From: Haematococcus lacustris
Taxonomy: Eukaryota; Chlorophyta; Chlorophyceae; Chlamydomonadales; Haematococcaceae
DNA length: 64,000 nucleotides
NCBI GenBank assembly: GCA_030144725.1
Contig: JASKMD010000005.1
Coordinates: forward strand, 186,001 to 250,000
Reading direction: 5' to 3'
Shown: one piece after another, positions 32,478 through 43,869 of the stretch
How the letters are laid out: each line of letters opens with the position of its first letter
Numbering within the stretch: position 1 is the stretch's first letter
Position numbers and translations under genes: made by a program
Notes under the pieces: generated by a model
The model's database searches: none
Told to the model about the DNA's origin: nothing
The model's input: only the letters and a program-made list of their open reading frames with translations

Positions 32478-33593
32478 TCATGCAACGATGACGACTATGC
32501 TGCCCATGAGGATGAGGATGATGACGGCGTAGTGAGCTGATCCAGCCAGCAGGAAAGCAGCAGCAGTGGGGAGGCAGGCATGGGGACCCCACCTGCCCAG
32601 GTAGCAGCCAGCAGGCAGGGGAAGGGTCTCGCCAGAGCCCGTGCAGTTAGGGCACGTCTGCTCGCCACAGCCCTCGCACATCGCGCATGCAGACAGCTGT
32701 GGGCCAAAGGTACTCGTGGGCTGAGGCGCCTTGGCGGGTTGGTAGCGCAATGTGCGCTCCCCTGCACACGCACCACATGGCAGGGGCTAGGGCTCAGGGT
32801 CAGGGCTCAGGAGACCTCAGGAGGTTAGTGTTCAGGGCCTCATGGGCAAAGGGCGCAAAGTTCAAAGGGCTAGGGTCAGGGTCAGGGTCAGGGTCAGGGT
32901 CAGGGTCAGGGTCAGGGTCAGGGTCAGGGTCAGGGTCAGGGTCAGGGTCAGGGTCAGGGTCAGGGTCAGGGTCAGGGTCAGGGTTAGGGTTAGGGTTAGG
33001 GTTAGGGTTACCCCCGCACCCTCTTACAATTACTCCTGCCTACTCCACATGTGGGGCAGCTCAGGGCTTGCACAGCACTTCCGCACCCTCAACCAAGGAT
33101 AGTTACCACCAAGCCTGCAGCCCTTCCCAGCCCCGTAACATCCTGGGCTGGTGTTGGGGCTACACAAGCACACTAGCCGTGCCTCAACGCAGCCAGCAAC
33201 TTCCTAACCACTCTTGCATCACCATACCAAGGCTGTTGCAATGCACTGGTGTGCCAGGAGGTGCATGGGAGTCAGGTTGAGACTGCCCACCCCAGCTCAC
33301 CTCTGCACACATCACAGCTGACTTTCTGCTTCGCATGGCATACTGGACATGCCACCATGTACTTCTTCTGCACACAGTGCGCCAGGCACACTGAGAGCTA
33401 GGGGAGCGATGCAGCACAGGAGCTGTCAGCGTCATGGCCTTGGATTCCCATGGCTGCTTACCTTGTTGCGGTCCACAACAAAGCGGGTGACGGCCATGCT
33501 GACGGAGCTCACGGCAATCGTTGCGCCCCCTAATACGAGTAATGTGCCCCCTGAAGCTACCAGCGCTCGGCCCAGAGCTGCGCGGCCTGCCAT
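32478..33593 (-). CDS. DnaJ-type zinc-ribbon protein
   Basis: Exons 33593-33462, 33397-33301 and 32761 onward join in phase. Exon 1 (MAGRAALGRALVASGG, then a hydrophobic Gly/Val/Ala stretch) looks like a targeting or membrane segment. Exons 2 and 3 hold CPVCHAKQKVSCDVCRG and CAMCEGCGEQTCPNCTGSG, the four CxxCxGxG-like zinc modules of DnaJ and of plastid BSD2/LQY1-like chaperones and disulfide isomerases. Such proteins assist folding or assembly in chloroplasts, but the location here is inferred. Exon 3 may splice at 32593 (CAG/GTGGGG); if unspliced, the frame ends at 32478 after a hydrophobic segment (YAVIILILMGSIVVIVA). No J domain is seen. The 3-prime end is unresolved. Confidence 0.65.
32875..33010. 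repeat. Interstitial telomere-like array: TCAGGG passing into TTAGGG
   Basis: About 18 TCAGGG units end abruptly at about 32982 and continue in register as four to five TTAGGG units. The array sits just upstream (on the plus strand) of the zinc-ribbon gene exon 3, in its intron. Confidence 0.97.
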
Positions 33594-33619
33594 GCCGCTA
33601 GGCCTGCTGCATGCGACAG

Positions 33620-33990
33620 GCTAACGGCGAGCTAGAGACAACTGTTGAACACAACGTGGATCTCCCAGCCGGGTGCTCACTTCTTCATGTTCATATCGCA
33701 ATTAATCCTCAAGTGTGACAAATGTGTACGAGGGACCTGGGTGACTGTGCCAGAAAGAAACCGTGCCATACTATATATAGTATGTATAGTAGTAGTATAG
33801 CATAGTACTATGCCACATCAGCTTACACACCGTATGAGATTACAGGATGACCAGGGACTAGGCACTCGTTAAGAACGGCTCACAGTTCACACCTCACTAC
33901 ATAGCGGTAGCGTCAGAACGTGCGGGCCCCAATGTCGGGGCGAAACCATGTAACTAATCCATACAGCCCTCATGCCCCTCCAGCTTTACT
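33620..33990. other. Upstream region of the zinc-ribbon gene
   Basis: This presumably contains the promoter of the minus-strand gene starting at 33593. A TATATATAG palindromic stretch lies at 33772-33800. An ACGTGCGGGCCC stretch at 33918 also occurs at about 58530. No coding sequence is seen. Confidence 0.35.
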
Positions 33991-34463
33991 GGCTTAGGGT
34001 CAAGGGCCTCCCAACTGCCTTGAAAAGGGGGTGTGTCCTTTTCACGCGGTTTATTTCTTGTACAGTTTGCGGATTGACCAACGAAGCACATCAGCATGTA
34101 GAGGTCTCGCTTGGCTACACGGAACGGCTGTCCTGAGCGTCCATGACTATGTATATGATGCACTGCTTAGGCGTGAACTCGGCCTACATTTTGTGGGCAG
34201 ATATCACCATGCACGCCTCCTCCACCCTCGACCTTCTTAATGATGCCGTGATAGCGCAAACGCAAGTACGTGTGCAATCGCGCTTTGTGTTGCGATGGCC
34301 GAAATCGCGAGTTTGATACCTAAGAAGCTGAAATGCCTCTTTAATGCACCCACACCACTGCTGATGCTGCGATTAGAACAGCTGCATACTTCTTAGCATC
34401 GATTAGCTTTCACTCGTAATTTGTGTCGCTCGCGCTGTCAAGCGAGAGACGGAGTGGTTGTAT

Positions 34464-35300
34464 GCTCTATCGGTTGATCAGGGCACTATATGCACCCTTC
34501 ACCTTTTATTACAATAGACTATGTGGCCTGATAGTCAAACTGACCGCGGGACTCTTCATACTTGAGCCTTTTCTGCTCGTTTCGCTGACTACTCCCTTTA
34601 TTCGCTGTAGCTAGAGCATGTGTGCAGATGCGCAGCCTTCGTTTTGTCGCTAAAGCGGTTTCGGACATCACCACCGAGACATGTGGTTCGGTCCACGGTG
34701 CTAACACTTCCCACAAATGCACTCCCTCTCCGCACCATGTGCCCTCCCACCTGGCCCGACTCGCACCCCATGGCGAAGCAATGCCTCTACACTCCATAGC
34801 AAAGCCCCCTGGCACCACCCCTTGCTACACCTCTACATTCCATAGCAACCCCCCATGGCACCACCCCTTTTCACATCCACCTATAGTTGCTAGCATCCTG
34901 ACCATGGATCAAGCCGTCCCCTTGCTAGCATGAGTCAAGGCACTGGCAGTAGAGGTAGCTGAGCTTCTGCATTAGCAACTGTCGACGTCATGCATGCCAC
35001 AACGTGCATACCACATGTCAACATGTCAACCACCCCATGTCACTCATGTCACCCATGTCACCCATGTCGCTCCATGTCACCCACCACAACAACCCATAAC
35101 AGCACCCCATCGTAACACCCCATGGTACTCACGTTTGAATGTGCCTTGGATTTTACGAGTGAGCATCTGTTGGTGCCGGCGCACTGTGGAAGGCCCGGCT
35201 TGAGGTTGAGGTGGAGCATCTGGAAACTCTGCAGCCGCCACAGCTGTGCGGAGCGGGCCTAGCTGCTGGCAGGACACGTTGGGAAGATTCAACAACGCCA
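34464..35300. other. Interior of the inverted-repeat element, no gene recognised
   Basis: Tandem CATGTCA(C/A)CC-type repeats lie at about 35020-35080. A minus-strand frame at 35301-35090 (STVRRHQQMLTRKIQGTFKREY) could be a 3-prime exon of the neighbouring coiled-coil gene, but the join is not proven. Confidence 0.35.
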
Positions 35301-35313
35301 CATTGCTGCATGC

Positions 35314-35973
35314 CTAGGCTCCAGTGTAGGCTCCTGTCAGGGTGTCATGCTCCTTGTGGAGGGGGGGAGGGGGGGCCTTCAAGGCTGCTGCTGGGCTGGC
35401 TGCTTGTGTGCACGGTGGTGCACCCCGCATGCCATGCCAACGCTTCAAGGTGTTAAGTGACACTTGAGTGCGGTTCAGCCAAGACATCTTGTCTCGCACG
35501 TCCTTGGGCATGGACCTCCTAGGTGCTGCTTGCTGTGCCCGCATGACCGCCAGCTGGGTTCCCATGCTCCTAACCTTGCGCCTACATGCTGCCAGCTCTT
35601 GTTTTGTAGCTGAAAGTTCTGCTCGGCAGCTGTGCAAAGACACTTGCAAGGCAAGCATGACTCTTCTCAGACTGATGCAGTGCTTGCTGGGACTGGTGCA
35701 ATTGCTCTTGGCACACTTGCAGGTCGGTGGCGGTGCGCATGTTGACACTCTGGCATGAGCGAAGCTGAGATCTGGCCTCTTCAAGTTCTGCCTTTGTGGC
35801 AGCAGCTGCCTCTGTGGCAGCAGCTGCCTCTGTTGCAGCAGCTGCCTCTGTGGCAGCAGACATGAGAAATTGCTGTTGTTGACATGAGAAATTGCTGTTG
35901 CTGCTGCTGCAAGAGCAAGCCCACGAGCACGATTGGCTCTACCAGCCTTGGTGCGTTTGCTGTGACCACCCAT
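35314..35973 (-). pseudogene. Coiled-coil protein of a repeated element, frameshifted
   Basis: The frame starts MGGHSKRTKAGRANRARG at 35973 and contains ISHVNNSNF direct repeats. Two frames share the coding signal. One (35863-35650) has TEAAAA repeats and a long coiled coil (ELEEARSQLRSCQSV, LHQSQQALHQSEKSH). The other (about 35650-35314) continues it (SCRAELSATKQELAACRRKV, PKDVRDKMSWLNRTQVSL). The switch near 35645-35655 implies a frameshift or an unseen small intron. A second copy of the N-terminal part lies at 52.46-52.64 kb. The style matches the MITE-split ORF at 1.35-2.9 kb. The function is unknown; a transposon structural or DNA-binding accessory protein is a guess. Confidence 0.5.
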
Positions 35974-36299
35974 AGGGTGGCTGGCTGAGCTTGGGTCAGA
36001 TTAGGATGGGTGATGGGTGGAGCCGGGTTAGGAGGTGGTGGTGATCGTGGTAGAGGTGGTCGTGGTGGTGGCGGCTGAGATTGGGTAGCCAACAGTCCTG
36101 CAACAGTCGCCAACCATGGTGTTGAGGGTTAGCTATGCACGAAGTGGATAACTTCCTGGTCACCATTGCATTGTCTACATTGAGAGCGGTAGCAAGGGCG
36201 GGGCATTCTGCTTCATACGACACACTCATCATCAGCAACATAGCAAGCTTGGTGTAGGCTGCACATGCTTGCACAGTCAGTGTTTACCTTGAAGTGGAA

Positions 36300-37287
36300 G
36301 GTATATCTAAGCGTTAGGCCCATCAACGAGAAAGCCTCCAGAGAAGTAGAACTGGGGTGCGCGTCTACATCCAGGAAACACTGTCGGGTTGATTGAGGCG
36401 GGAGGAATCACAAGCGCCGGCTGTACTTGCCCTTACAGCGCTAGGAGTCCACCACGTAGTTACGAGGCACTTCCACAGCGCACTTGCGCTGCGCGATGTT
36501 GAGAGAGCGGCCGGCTGATCGGTGGTCGCACTTTTTCGTTTACAGGGATTTTGGCACTATGGGCGTGTAGCAGACTAAGCGATTATCGCATGCCGCACGG
36601 TGCTACGCCAATCGCACACGTCCCGGCACCGGGACATGCATGACAAGGTAGTGTACATGGCTTTTTCAGAGTTGGGAGGGTCTGAATGGAAGTCAAGTGG
36701 CTCGAGAGGTGGGGGAGGCGCTGGGTTGGGTTTGAGGGAGACCCTAGACTGCCTGAGACGGCATTGGCATCAATCACATGGCACCACGCCTGCTGAACAG
36801 ACAGCTCTGTACAGAAGTTCGCACGAGCTTGACTAGGTTCAGGTTAGGCAACAGCGGTTTGGGGGTGGAGAAGGCTCGGTTTTAGGGGATAACATTTATT
36901 GATCGCACATGCACAAGATGCACAGAGGGGGTAGTGGATCAGCTGTGACACGTCCTGAGGGTCCTGGGTCAGGGCCTCCCAACTCTGATGTTTTGGCATG
37001 TAAGACCGTCACATGCAACCGATTGCTCCGGGAGCAGGCCTATGGCTTTAGCCCCGCGCGGCATGGCTTAAACGCGGACTCTAGTTTTGGCAGCAACCGG
37101 CAGCTGCTTCGATTGTGGTCGGCAGGGTGGTTGGGATCCGCCGGCCACCCTCAAGACATCGCGCAGTGCAGGCGTGCTCTTGGTGCTCTACGCATAGGCG
37201 CTGCTGCCAGCCCGCGAGGTGAGGTGCACGCAGCAGTTGCCACCTATCCTGCGCCAGCACAGGTTACCCGACGAACATCTGATGATG
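36300..37287. other. Interior of the inverted-repeat element, right part
   Basis: No domain-bearing frame is recognised. The stretch GGGTGGAGAAGGCTC near 36866 recurs at 37758, and GGTCAGGGCCTCCCAAC near 36967 resembles the outer ends of both long arms, so this part may itself be a rearranged copy of a terminus. Confidence 0.35.
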
Positions 37288-37775
37288 CATACAACCACTC
37301 CGTCTCTCGCTTGACAGCGCGAGCGACACAAATGACGAGTGAAAGCTAATAGATGTTAAGAAATGTGCGGCGGTTCTAGACGCAGCATCAGCAGTGGTGT
37401 GGGTGCGTTAAATAAGCATTTCAGCTTCTTAGATTTCAAACTCGCGATACCGGCCATCGAAACACAAAGCGCGACTGCACACATACTTGCGTTTGCTTCA
37501 TCACGGCGTCATTAAGAAGGTCGAGGGTGGAGGAGGCGTGCATGGTGATATCTGCCCACAAAATATAGGCCGGGTTCACGCCTAAGCAGTGCATCATATA
37601 CATAGTCATGGACGCTCAGGACAGCCGTAGCGTGTAGCCAAGCGAGCCCTCTACATACTGATGTGCTTCGTTGATCAATCCGCAAACTGTACGAGAAATA
37701 AACCGCGTGAAACGGACACACCCCCTTTTCAAGGGGGTTGGGAGGCCCTGATCCTGGGGGTGGAGAAGGCTCTCG

Positions 37776-37915
37776 GGGTATATTATTTCATGCGATCACA
37801 ACTTTTGATCGCTACAGCCCTCATGCAACACCAAAATAACGCATGAGTGCCTACTGCCCACTTCAGCCCAACCTTCTGGTGTGTGTGCCTCCAGGGCTAC
37901 TACTAGGGTACGCCC
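37776..37915 (-). repeat. Fanzor family A 3-prime flank, copy 2 (no coding part)
   Basis: This matches 29880-30060 (TCTCGGGGTATAT, ACAACTTTTGATC, GCCCTCATGCAACACCAAAAT, CTTCTGGTGTGTGTGCCTCC). It lies directly outside the right arm of the inverted-repeat element. No RuvC remnant is attached here. Confidence 0.6.
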
Positions 37916-39399
37916 ATATAATTATAGTTGGCTCGGATTCTATAAAAAGCTATATTTATATGCTATAAGACTATAATTATAGTCCTTGGCTTAGCGCACA
38001 CTTAGTTAGCTGCCTAGTGCGAGAGGTTGCATTGACCCGCATGTTCATAGCAAGCTCATACACACGTTCGACGTGGACGTTGGACGTGTGACGTTGGGAG
38101 GCGGTGTGGGCTGAAGGGGGGGGTGTATGTCTAAAAATGGTCCTTAGGACCCCGGGTAGGGTCCTGCCGACCCTGAGCAGAGGCCTACCGACCCTGTTGA
38201 GGGTCGTCATGGAGAGTCAATCCACATTCTCACCTAAGTATGAATTCTGATCGTCTCACTGCAGTTACTGGTGTGCATGTCATCCAAGCCATCATGACAG
38301 ACACCTTGCACGTGCAAACCTGCCATGTCATGTTTTACAATCATTACTTTGTGCTTAGTGGTACACCACACCACCAAAAAACAGACAAACCATTGACTCA
38401 TGCCTCACACACCACCTATGCTATGTGCACAACAAGCAAGGACCGGCTGAACCTCCTTGCTTTAGCCTTGCTGCCTATGCCCCATGGCACCAAATCAGGG
38501 TGGGCTGGGCTGGGCTGGGCTGGGCTGGGCTGGGCTGGGCTGGGCTGGGCTGGGCTGGGCTGGGCTGGGCTGGGCTGGGCTGGGCTGGGCTGGGCTGGGC
38601 TGGGCTGGGCTGGACTGGACTGAGGTGGGCTAGACTTTAGGGGGGAGGGGAGGGGTGGCTGCTGGCATCACGCTTTACCTACCCCAACAACAAGGTGACA
38701 CAACACAACAACACACAACACAACATGTCCAGAAGGGGGCAAGGGACAGGGGTATGATCATGGAGCCTGCAGCCAGCATGAGGCATCCTTGTGATTAGGC
38801 TGGGCATTGGGGGCCACTCATGTCCATGTCATGCCTTACTAACTCCTTGCTACCTCCTTATTGGCTGCTGCTCTACGCTGTCGTGGCCTTGCTTGCAACC
38901 ACCAAGCCATGCTACACCAATCATGCTCCAGCTGTCTGTATTATCAGTCAGCTAAGGCTTAGCAAGCAGATGAACAAGATTAACACCCCAGCTGCATGTG
39001 CACTCACCGGAAGTCCAAGCTGACGCTCCAAGCGCCTCCTACCTGCTGCTCTTGGCTACAGCTCATGCGATGACGACCAGCTTCTTTATCGAGCTGATTC
39101 GAATAACTGGCGATAACTGGCGATAGTTGGCGCGCGTAGTGAAGCCTTTGACCTGGTTCTACACCTGAGCGACAGTGCTTTCCTTCCCTCCAAAGGTTTG
39201 CGTGGTGGTATGGGCAGACTTGGGCAGACCATCCGACCCTAGCGCATTGGGGTCATCGGGGCTAGGCGCAGCTATTGCGCTGGTCGGCGGTGGAAGCGGA
39301 TGCAAGATTCGAGGACCTATAAAAGCTATAAAAGTCATATAAAACTAAGCCATATAAAACTATAAATGTAATTATAGTCGGGCCGGTCGCTCCCTAGCT
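37916..39399. other. No gene recognised
   Basis: Apart from the GGGCT array, this stretch has AT-rich palindromic TATAATTATAG-type motifs at 37915-37985 and again near 39325-39380, which may be ends of short repeats. No coding sequence is supported. Confidence 0.35.
38499..38617. repeat. (GGGCT)n array, about 23 copies
   Basis: A nearly perfect pentamer array on the plus strand. Flanking sequence (37.9-39.4 kb) holds no recognised gene. Confidence 0.98.
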
Positions 39400-39830
39400 A
39401 CTACTAGCAAGAGCTCTAACTACCCCTATAGCTCTTACTCACACACATCCCCTTTGTGAGGGGTTTAGTATGTTGTTTTCTTGGATTGTCTTGCTGTAGC
39501 GAGATAATCCAAGAAAAGATAATGAGAACTTGCATGACTTCATGTTGAGCCCATGTGCACCTTTGTTTGTGCACCTTGCTATGAAATGCGTTACAGAAAG
39601 TCCCGAACCCCTAGAGGGGGAGGGCGGCCTAGCAGCCTAACGGCTGACGGCTTAAGCGGTGTAAGCCACATCATCATCTTGCTGTAGCTGGCTATCGCCG
39701 CCACTTGCGCAACAGGGCCTTGTCGGGAAGGTACACCCACTCCTGGCCTGGCTGGCCTAGCTTTGACATGGCTGGGCGGCCTTCCCAGTAGCACAGCTCA
39801 GTGGGGCGTGGGCCTGGGCCGACTGCTCAG
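39400..39830 (-). pseudogene. Fanzor family A remnant, copy 3
   Basis: The minus strand from about 39820 reads the family A tail (RPTELCYWEGRPAMSKLG, GQEWVYLPDKALLRKWRR) and then the family A 3-prime flank down to about 39400. Upstream only ALNIR of the RuvC-III motif survives, within a duplicated GTACGCGCTGAACATCCG segment. The flank is split by a 177-bp insertion at 39500-39676. The copy is clearly dead. Confidence 0.75.
39500..39676 (-). mobile_element. Short SINE-like insertion with 11-bp target duplication
   Basis: TCTTGCTGTAG flanks the insertion at 39489-39499 and 39677-39687. The uninterrupted sequence exists at 30130-30150, which fixes the ends exactly. On the minus strand the body starts with GTGGCTTACACCGCTTAAG and contains GGGGTTCGGGAC, weakly like A and B boxes. 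A related fragment lies near 11.2 kb. Confidence 0.82.
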
Positions 39831-40170
39831 CGCGTACCTCCTTACAACGGATGTTCAGCGCGTACCTCCTTACAACCTGGCTGGAAGAAAAGGCGGGATT
39901 GCGTGTAACGTGTCTAGGAGTACGTCTAGGAGCACATCACGAACCTTGTGTGTGGGGTGCTGCATTGCATGTGGTGACAGGTCTGCAGCCGGGTGCCAGT
40001 GCAGGGACATTGCTGTACATGTTGCAAGTGCATGTGCGAGTGCGCGTTCATGTTTTGCGTGGCGTGCCTGGAATAGCGGCCAAGCAGCCTAGTGCCCAAC
40101 TGCTGTGGATTTAAAATCGGACCGTCAATGCTAAGTCAGTTATCCAGTTTGCATGTCCAGAGACGAAACA

Positions 40171-43100
40171 TCACATCGCCGTGCCCCTGCCAGGGCCAGT
40201 TGGGCGACTCTTCAAGGGATTTCCCCGGCCTGCCCCAGCGAGGCTCTGGAGGTTATGGTCCAAGGTTATGTGGGGGTCCGGCACAGTTGCTGCGACGCTG
40301 TGGCCCCACCCGTTCGCGTAGGATGACCCCTGTGGTATCCCCGCGTCCTGTGCGGCGGCATCCCCAGAGGATTCCAAATCTGTCGCGAGGTGTGATGGCC
40401 CATGCGCCGCCGCGGGCCGCAGCCTGGACGGCAACATGGCGGCGGGGCTAGCGCTGCGGGCCGGGTGTCCAGGCGTACCCGGGCGTGACTGCCCGAGGGC
40501 CGCGGGGCTGTGCTGGTAACTCCGAGGGCTCATGCCGAAGCTGAGGCTGCCGTCCGGCGCGTAGCTCCCGCCGCCCGCTTCTAGCCGGCGCTCGATGGTG
40601 TCGGGCAACAAATCCTCACGGCACAGCATGCCCACCACCGCATGTGCCCTGCAGCCAGACGAGGCCGATCATTCTTTCTGATTCCAGCAGCCTAGCAGCT
40701 CCCCTAGCAGGCTGGTGAGCTTAGACCCCTCACGAGCAAGGGAGGCCTCCCACCCTTGCCCCTGCCCCCTGCCCTCTCTCCTGCCTGCCCCTGCTTGTAG
40801 CTCAGCTACCTAGGGAGCTAGCTCAGCTACCAGGGAGTGTATGCTTGGTTTCACACCTCACGACCCTGGCTGTGACACCCTTGGCCGGTGTGACATCCCT
40901 GGCCCCTGGCAGCCCAGCCCTGTTGTCATTGACCTCACCGGGGCACCACACATAGGTGTCGGAGGCCCAAGCTGCGGAAAAGTGTGTAGCACTTGCTGAG
41001 GGAGGCATCCTCCTGAGCGCAGGGGCAATTAGGCGCTGTGGTCACACCCCATCACACTGCCAAACCAGACACCTCATCACACTCCAAACAGTCACGCCAG
41101 CCCCACCCCACCCACCTAGCCATGACCCAACCCCACCCTCACCACCCTACCCCCTCATCGCCCCTCACCCCTCACCCCTCACCCCTCACCCCCCCTGCCA
41201 CTGACCTGCACCACATGCACACTGTGGTTCACATACGGGCCCAGATCTAGGTACATCGCCAGCTGCTCTGTACTCAGCTGCAGCACTCGGCAGCACACAC
41301 CACACAGCAGCACCCCGTCACCAGACACACAGCAACAATAGTGACAAGCCAACACGCCGTTTGCACGTGTGCATGTGCGCTACCATGGGTCGCACCAAGC
41401 TCTCATATCCTTCACAAACATCACACTCCCTGGGTCACTCTTGCGCTTGCCTGGGGCTAGGAGGCAGCCCTCACCGTGATGTCCTGTATGGACAGGCCTG
41501 GTGATGACACTGGCTTGTGGAAGTCGGTGATGGAGTAGGAGCTAGCCACACGGCTGGAGGCCTGAAAGAAGCCGCCCAGCAGCAGGGATAGGGGCAGGGG
41601 TGGGGGGGATGGTCAGCCCCAAAAGCCATCATTAGCATGCAGGGCGGTGAGGTACAGCAACCAGGCAAGTGAACTCCAGGTCAAACACAGTGAGTGTGTA
41701 GCCTGGCTGTCTGGGTCGGGTGTCTTTGATCGCTCATGTTAGGGTGCACCGCATTTCGACATGATGTCCAATGGTCACACAGGGGTCCTTTCATGAGGGC
41801 GACCTGCTGCGTAGCAGGGCACCACCTGCCTGCATGCTTACCTGCACTGTCCGCCCGCTGCCCTGCCCTGCCCTGCCCTGCCCTGCCCATCCTCGTCCTT
41901 GCCCTGCCCTGCCCTGCCCTGCCCTGCCCTGCCCTGCCCTGCCCTGCCCTGCCCTGCCCTGCCCTGCCCTGCCCTGCCCTGCCCTGCCCTGCCCTGCCCT
42001 GCCCTGCCCTGCCCCGCCCATGCCTGGGGCTACTTCGCAGGACCGCCTGGCAAATCCCTGACTGCCTGGCTCAACCCTGCCCTGCGTGGCTCACCCAGCC
42101 CTGCCTAGCCCAGGACGCAACCCGGCTTTGCTCCCCAGCCGGCCGCAGGGCCTCACCTCCCCAGCACCCGGCGTGGATTGGAAGGCTCTGCCGGTGGAGA
42201 GAAGCAGCAGCAGGTGCTGGCGGAGGAGGACGCCCAGGATGGCGCTGTTGCCGTCAGTGGCAGTGTGCATGACAGGGAAGCCGTTGTGGTGGCACGCCTT
42301 GAGCACCGCAACCAGGTGACCCACCTGGGGGCAGCTTGGGTGGGGGGCGGGGTAGGCTGGGTTGGGTTGGGTTGGGTTGGGCTGGGTTGGGTGCCTGTTT
42401 AGACTAGCAATGTGAGAGTGTAAGCCATTCAGTGGTCACCCTTGAAGATTGAAAACCCGGACTGAGTGAAAGGTGTTACCCAGCACTGGCTTATGACGCA
42501 CCTGCTCCACCTGGTTAAATGCCACAGGCGGCCTGCCACAGCATTCCTTAGCACTGATGTGGCGAAGCACAGGGCTGGGTGAGGGTGCCAGGAAGGGCAG
42601 GCCTTTGAGCCGCATCTGCTCGTTGTACAAGGGGGCCACCCCGGTGCCGTCTCCCACCGCCTGGGTCAGGCCAGGAAAGCAGGGTGGGGGTTGGGGGGTA
42701 GGGGTGAGGGGGAGGGAGGGTGACCAAGAAGCCTGGCAAGGAGGGATGAAGAAGAGGACGGTGGGGGACACTGGGAATGGAGAGGGGCAGAGGCGCATGT
42801 GGGGGTGCGACATAGAGGTGTGAGGTGCTTGTGATGGCCTGGGGTGCACTCCCTGTCAGGTATCAGCTGCATGCATCAGCCATGTGAGCCGGCAAGGCCC
42901 CAGAGGTGTGACACATTGGCAGTGCCATCAAACAAGCCAACCCTTGCACCACCCTACCCCTCTGGGTGCCACCATTGCTCTCCACCTCCAACCATTCTCC
43001 TCCCCCTTCCTTCCTCTGGCCCCTCCCCCTCTCACCCCCTTCTCCCTCTCCAACTCCCCCTCCCAACTCCTCCGCCTCCCTCCTCCACCTGCTTCCATCT

Positions 43101-43781
43101 CCTCCCCACCTCTAGGCCCTCCGCCCACCTTTGCCACCAGCAGCACCAACATGATGAGCGGCAGCAGCGCCAGATTGTTGGTCAGCTCCAGCAGCAGCAC
43201 GCAGGTGCACATGGTGATGCGCATGCTGCCACCCAAGAAGCTGGCTGCGCCCAGCAGGGCGTAGGTCCCCTCATCCACATGCTGTAGTGGCTGCAGGTCG
43301 GCTACAAATATGCCCACCTGCAAGACAGCAGGCAGTCAAGGCGGGTAGGCAGGCAGCAGGCAGCAGTCAGGCAGTCAGGCAGTCAGGCAGTCAGGCACGC
43401 GAGTGGGGCAAGCAGAAGAGGCTGGTGGTGGATGGTGTTTAAGGCGCATGAGTGAAACAAAGGGTGAGTTCATGGAGGCTACCAAGAAGGTACTGTGGCT
43501 GGCTGGCTGCCTGGCTGCCTGGCTGGCCGACTGCCCAGCAGCCTGGCAGCCATCTTGTTGGCCGCTCACTGACCAGCCTGCCGTATGCAGCTCCACACAA
43601 GATGCTGGGCACAAAGAAGCCAGTGGGGCAGGCCACGCCGTAGGTCAGCACAGCCAGCACGAAGAACACTGACACAAAGGTGACCTGCAGCCGGCACCAG
43701 GGCAGGCCGTGACCCAGACCTAGGGGTAGGGGTAGGCATGTAGAAGGAGCCATCACCTCCTAGGGTAGTGAAGCACCCTGG

Positions 43782-43869
<88 letters not shown>

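Larger units (their letters stand above)
33995..37755. mobile_element. Long terminal-inverted-repeat element (arms about 465 bp)
   Basis: Bases 33995-34463 are repeated in inverted orientation at 37288-37755 with high identity. Shared blocks include AAAAGGGGGTGTGTCC, CGGTTTATTTC and CGCTGTCAAGCGAGAGACGG. Similarity stops sharply after GTGGTTGTATGC on the inside and about GGGCCTCCCAAC on the outside. The 2.8-kb centre carries a minus-strand coiled-coil ORF (35.3-36.0 kb) and unassigned sequence. Long arms plus a small cargo resemble foldback or Mutator-like elements; no transposase is recognised and no target duplication is certain. An inverted segmental duplication is the alternative. Confidence 0.65.

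Noticed and set aside
33954..34240. Overlapping ORFs on both strands in the inverted arms
   Set aside because: Both arms keep them open only by identity of the duplication; there is no domain, codon pattern or splice support.
35860..36110. Possible CRISPR-like spaced repeats (GCAGCTGCCTCTGTGGCA units)
   Set aside because: The units are contiguous tandem repeats coding TEAAAA in a coiled-coil ORF, with no spacers, and the genome is eukaryotic.
41736..42272. Plus-strand ORF with CPAL repeats
   Set aside because: It is translation of the (CCCTG)n microsatellite in a CLC intron.
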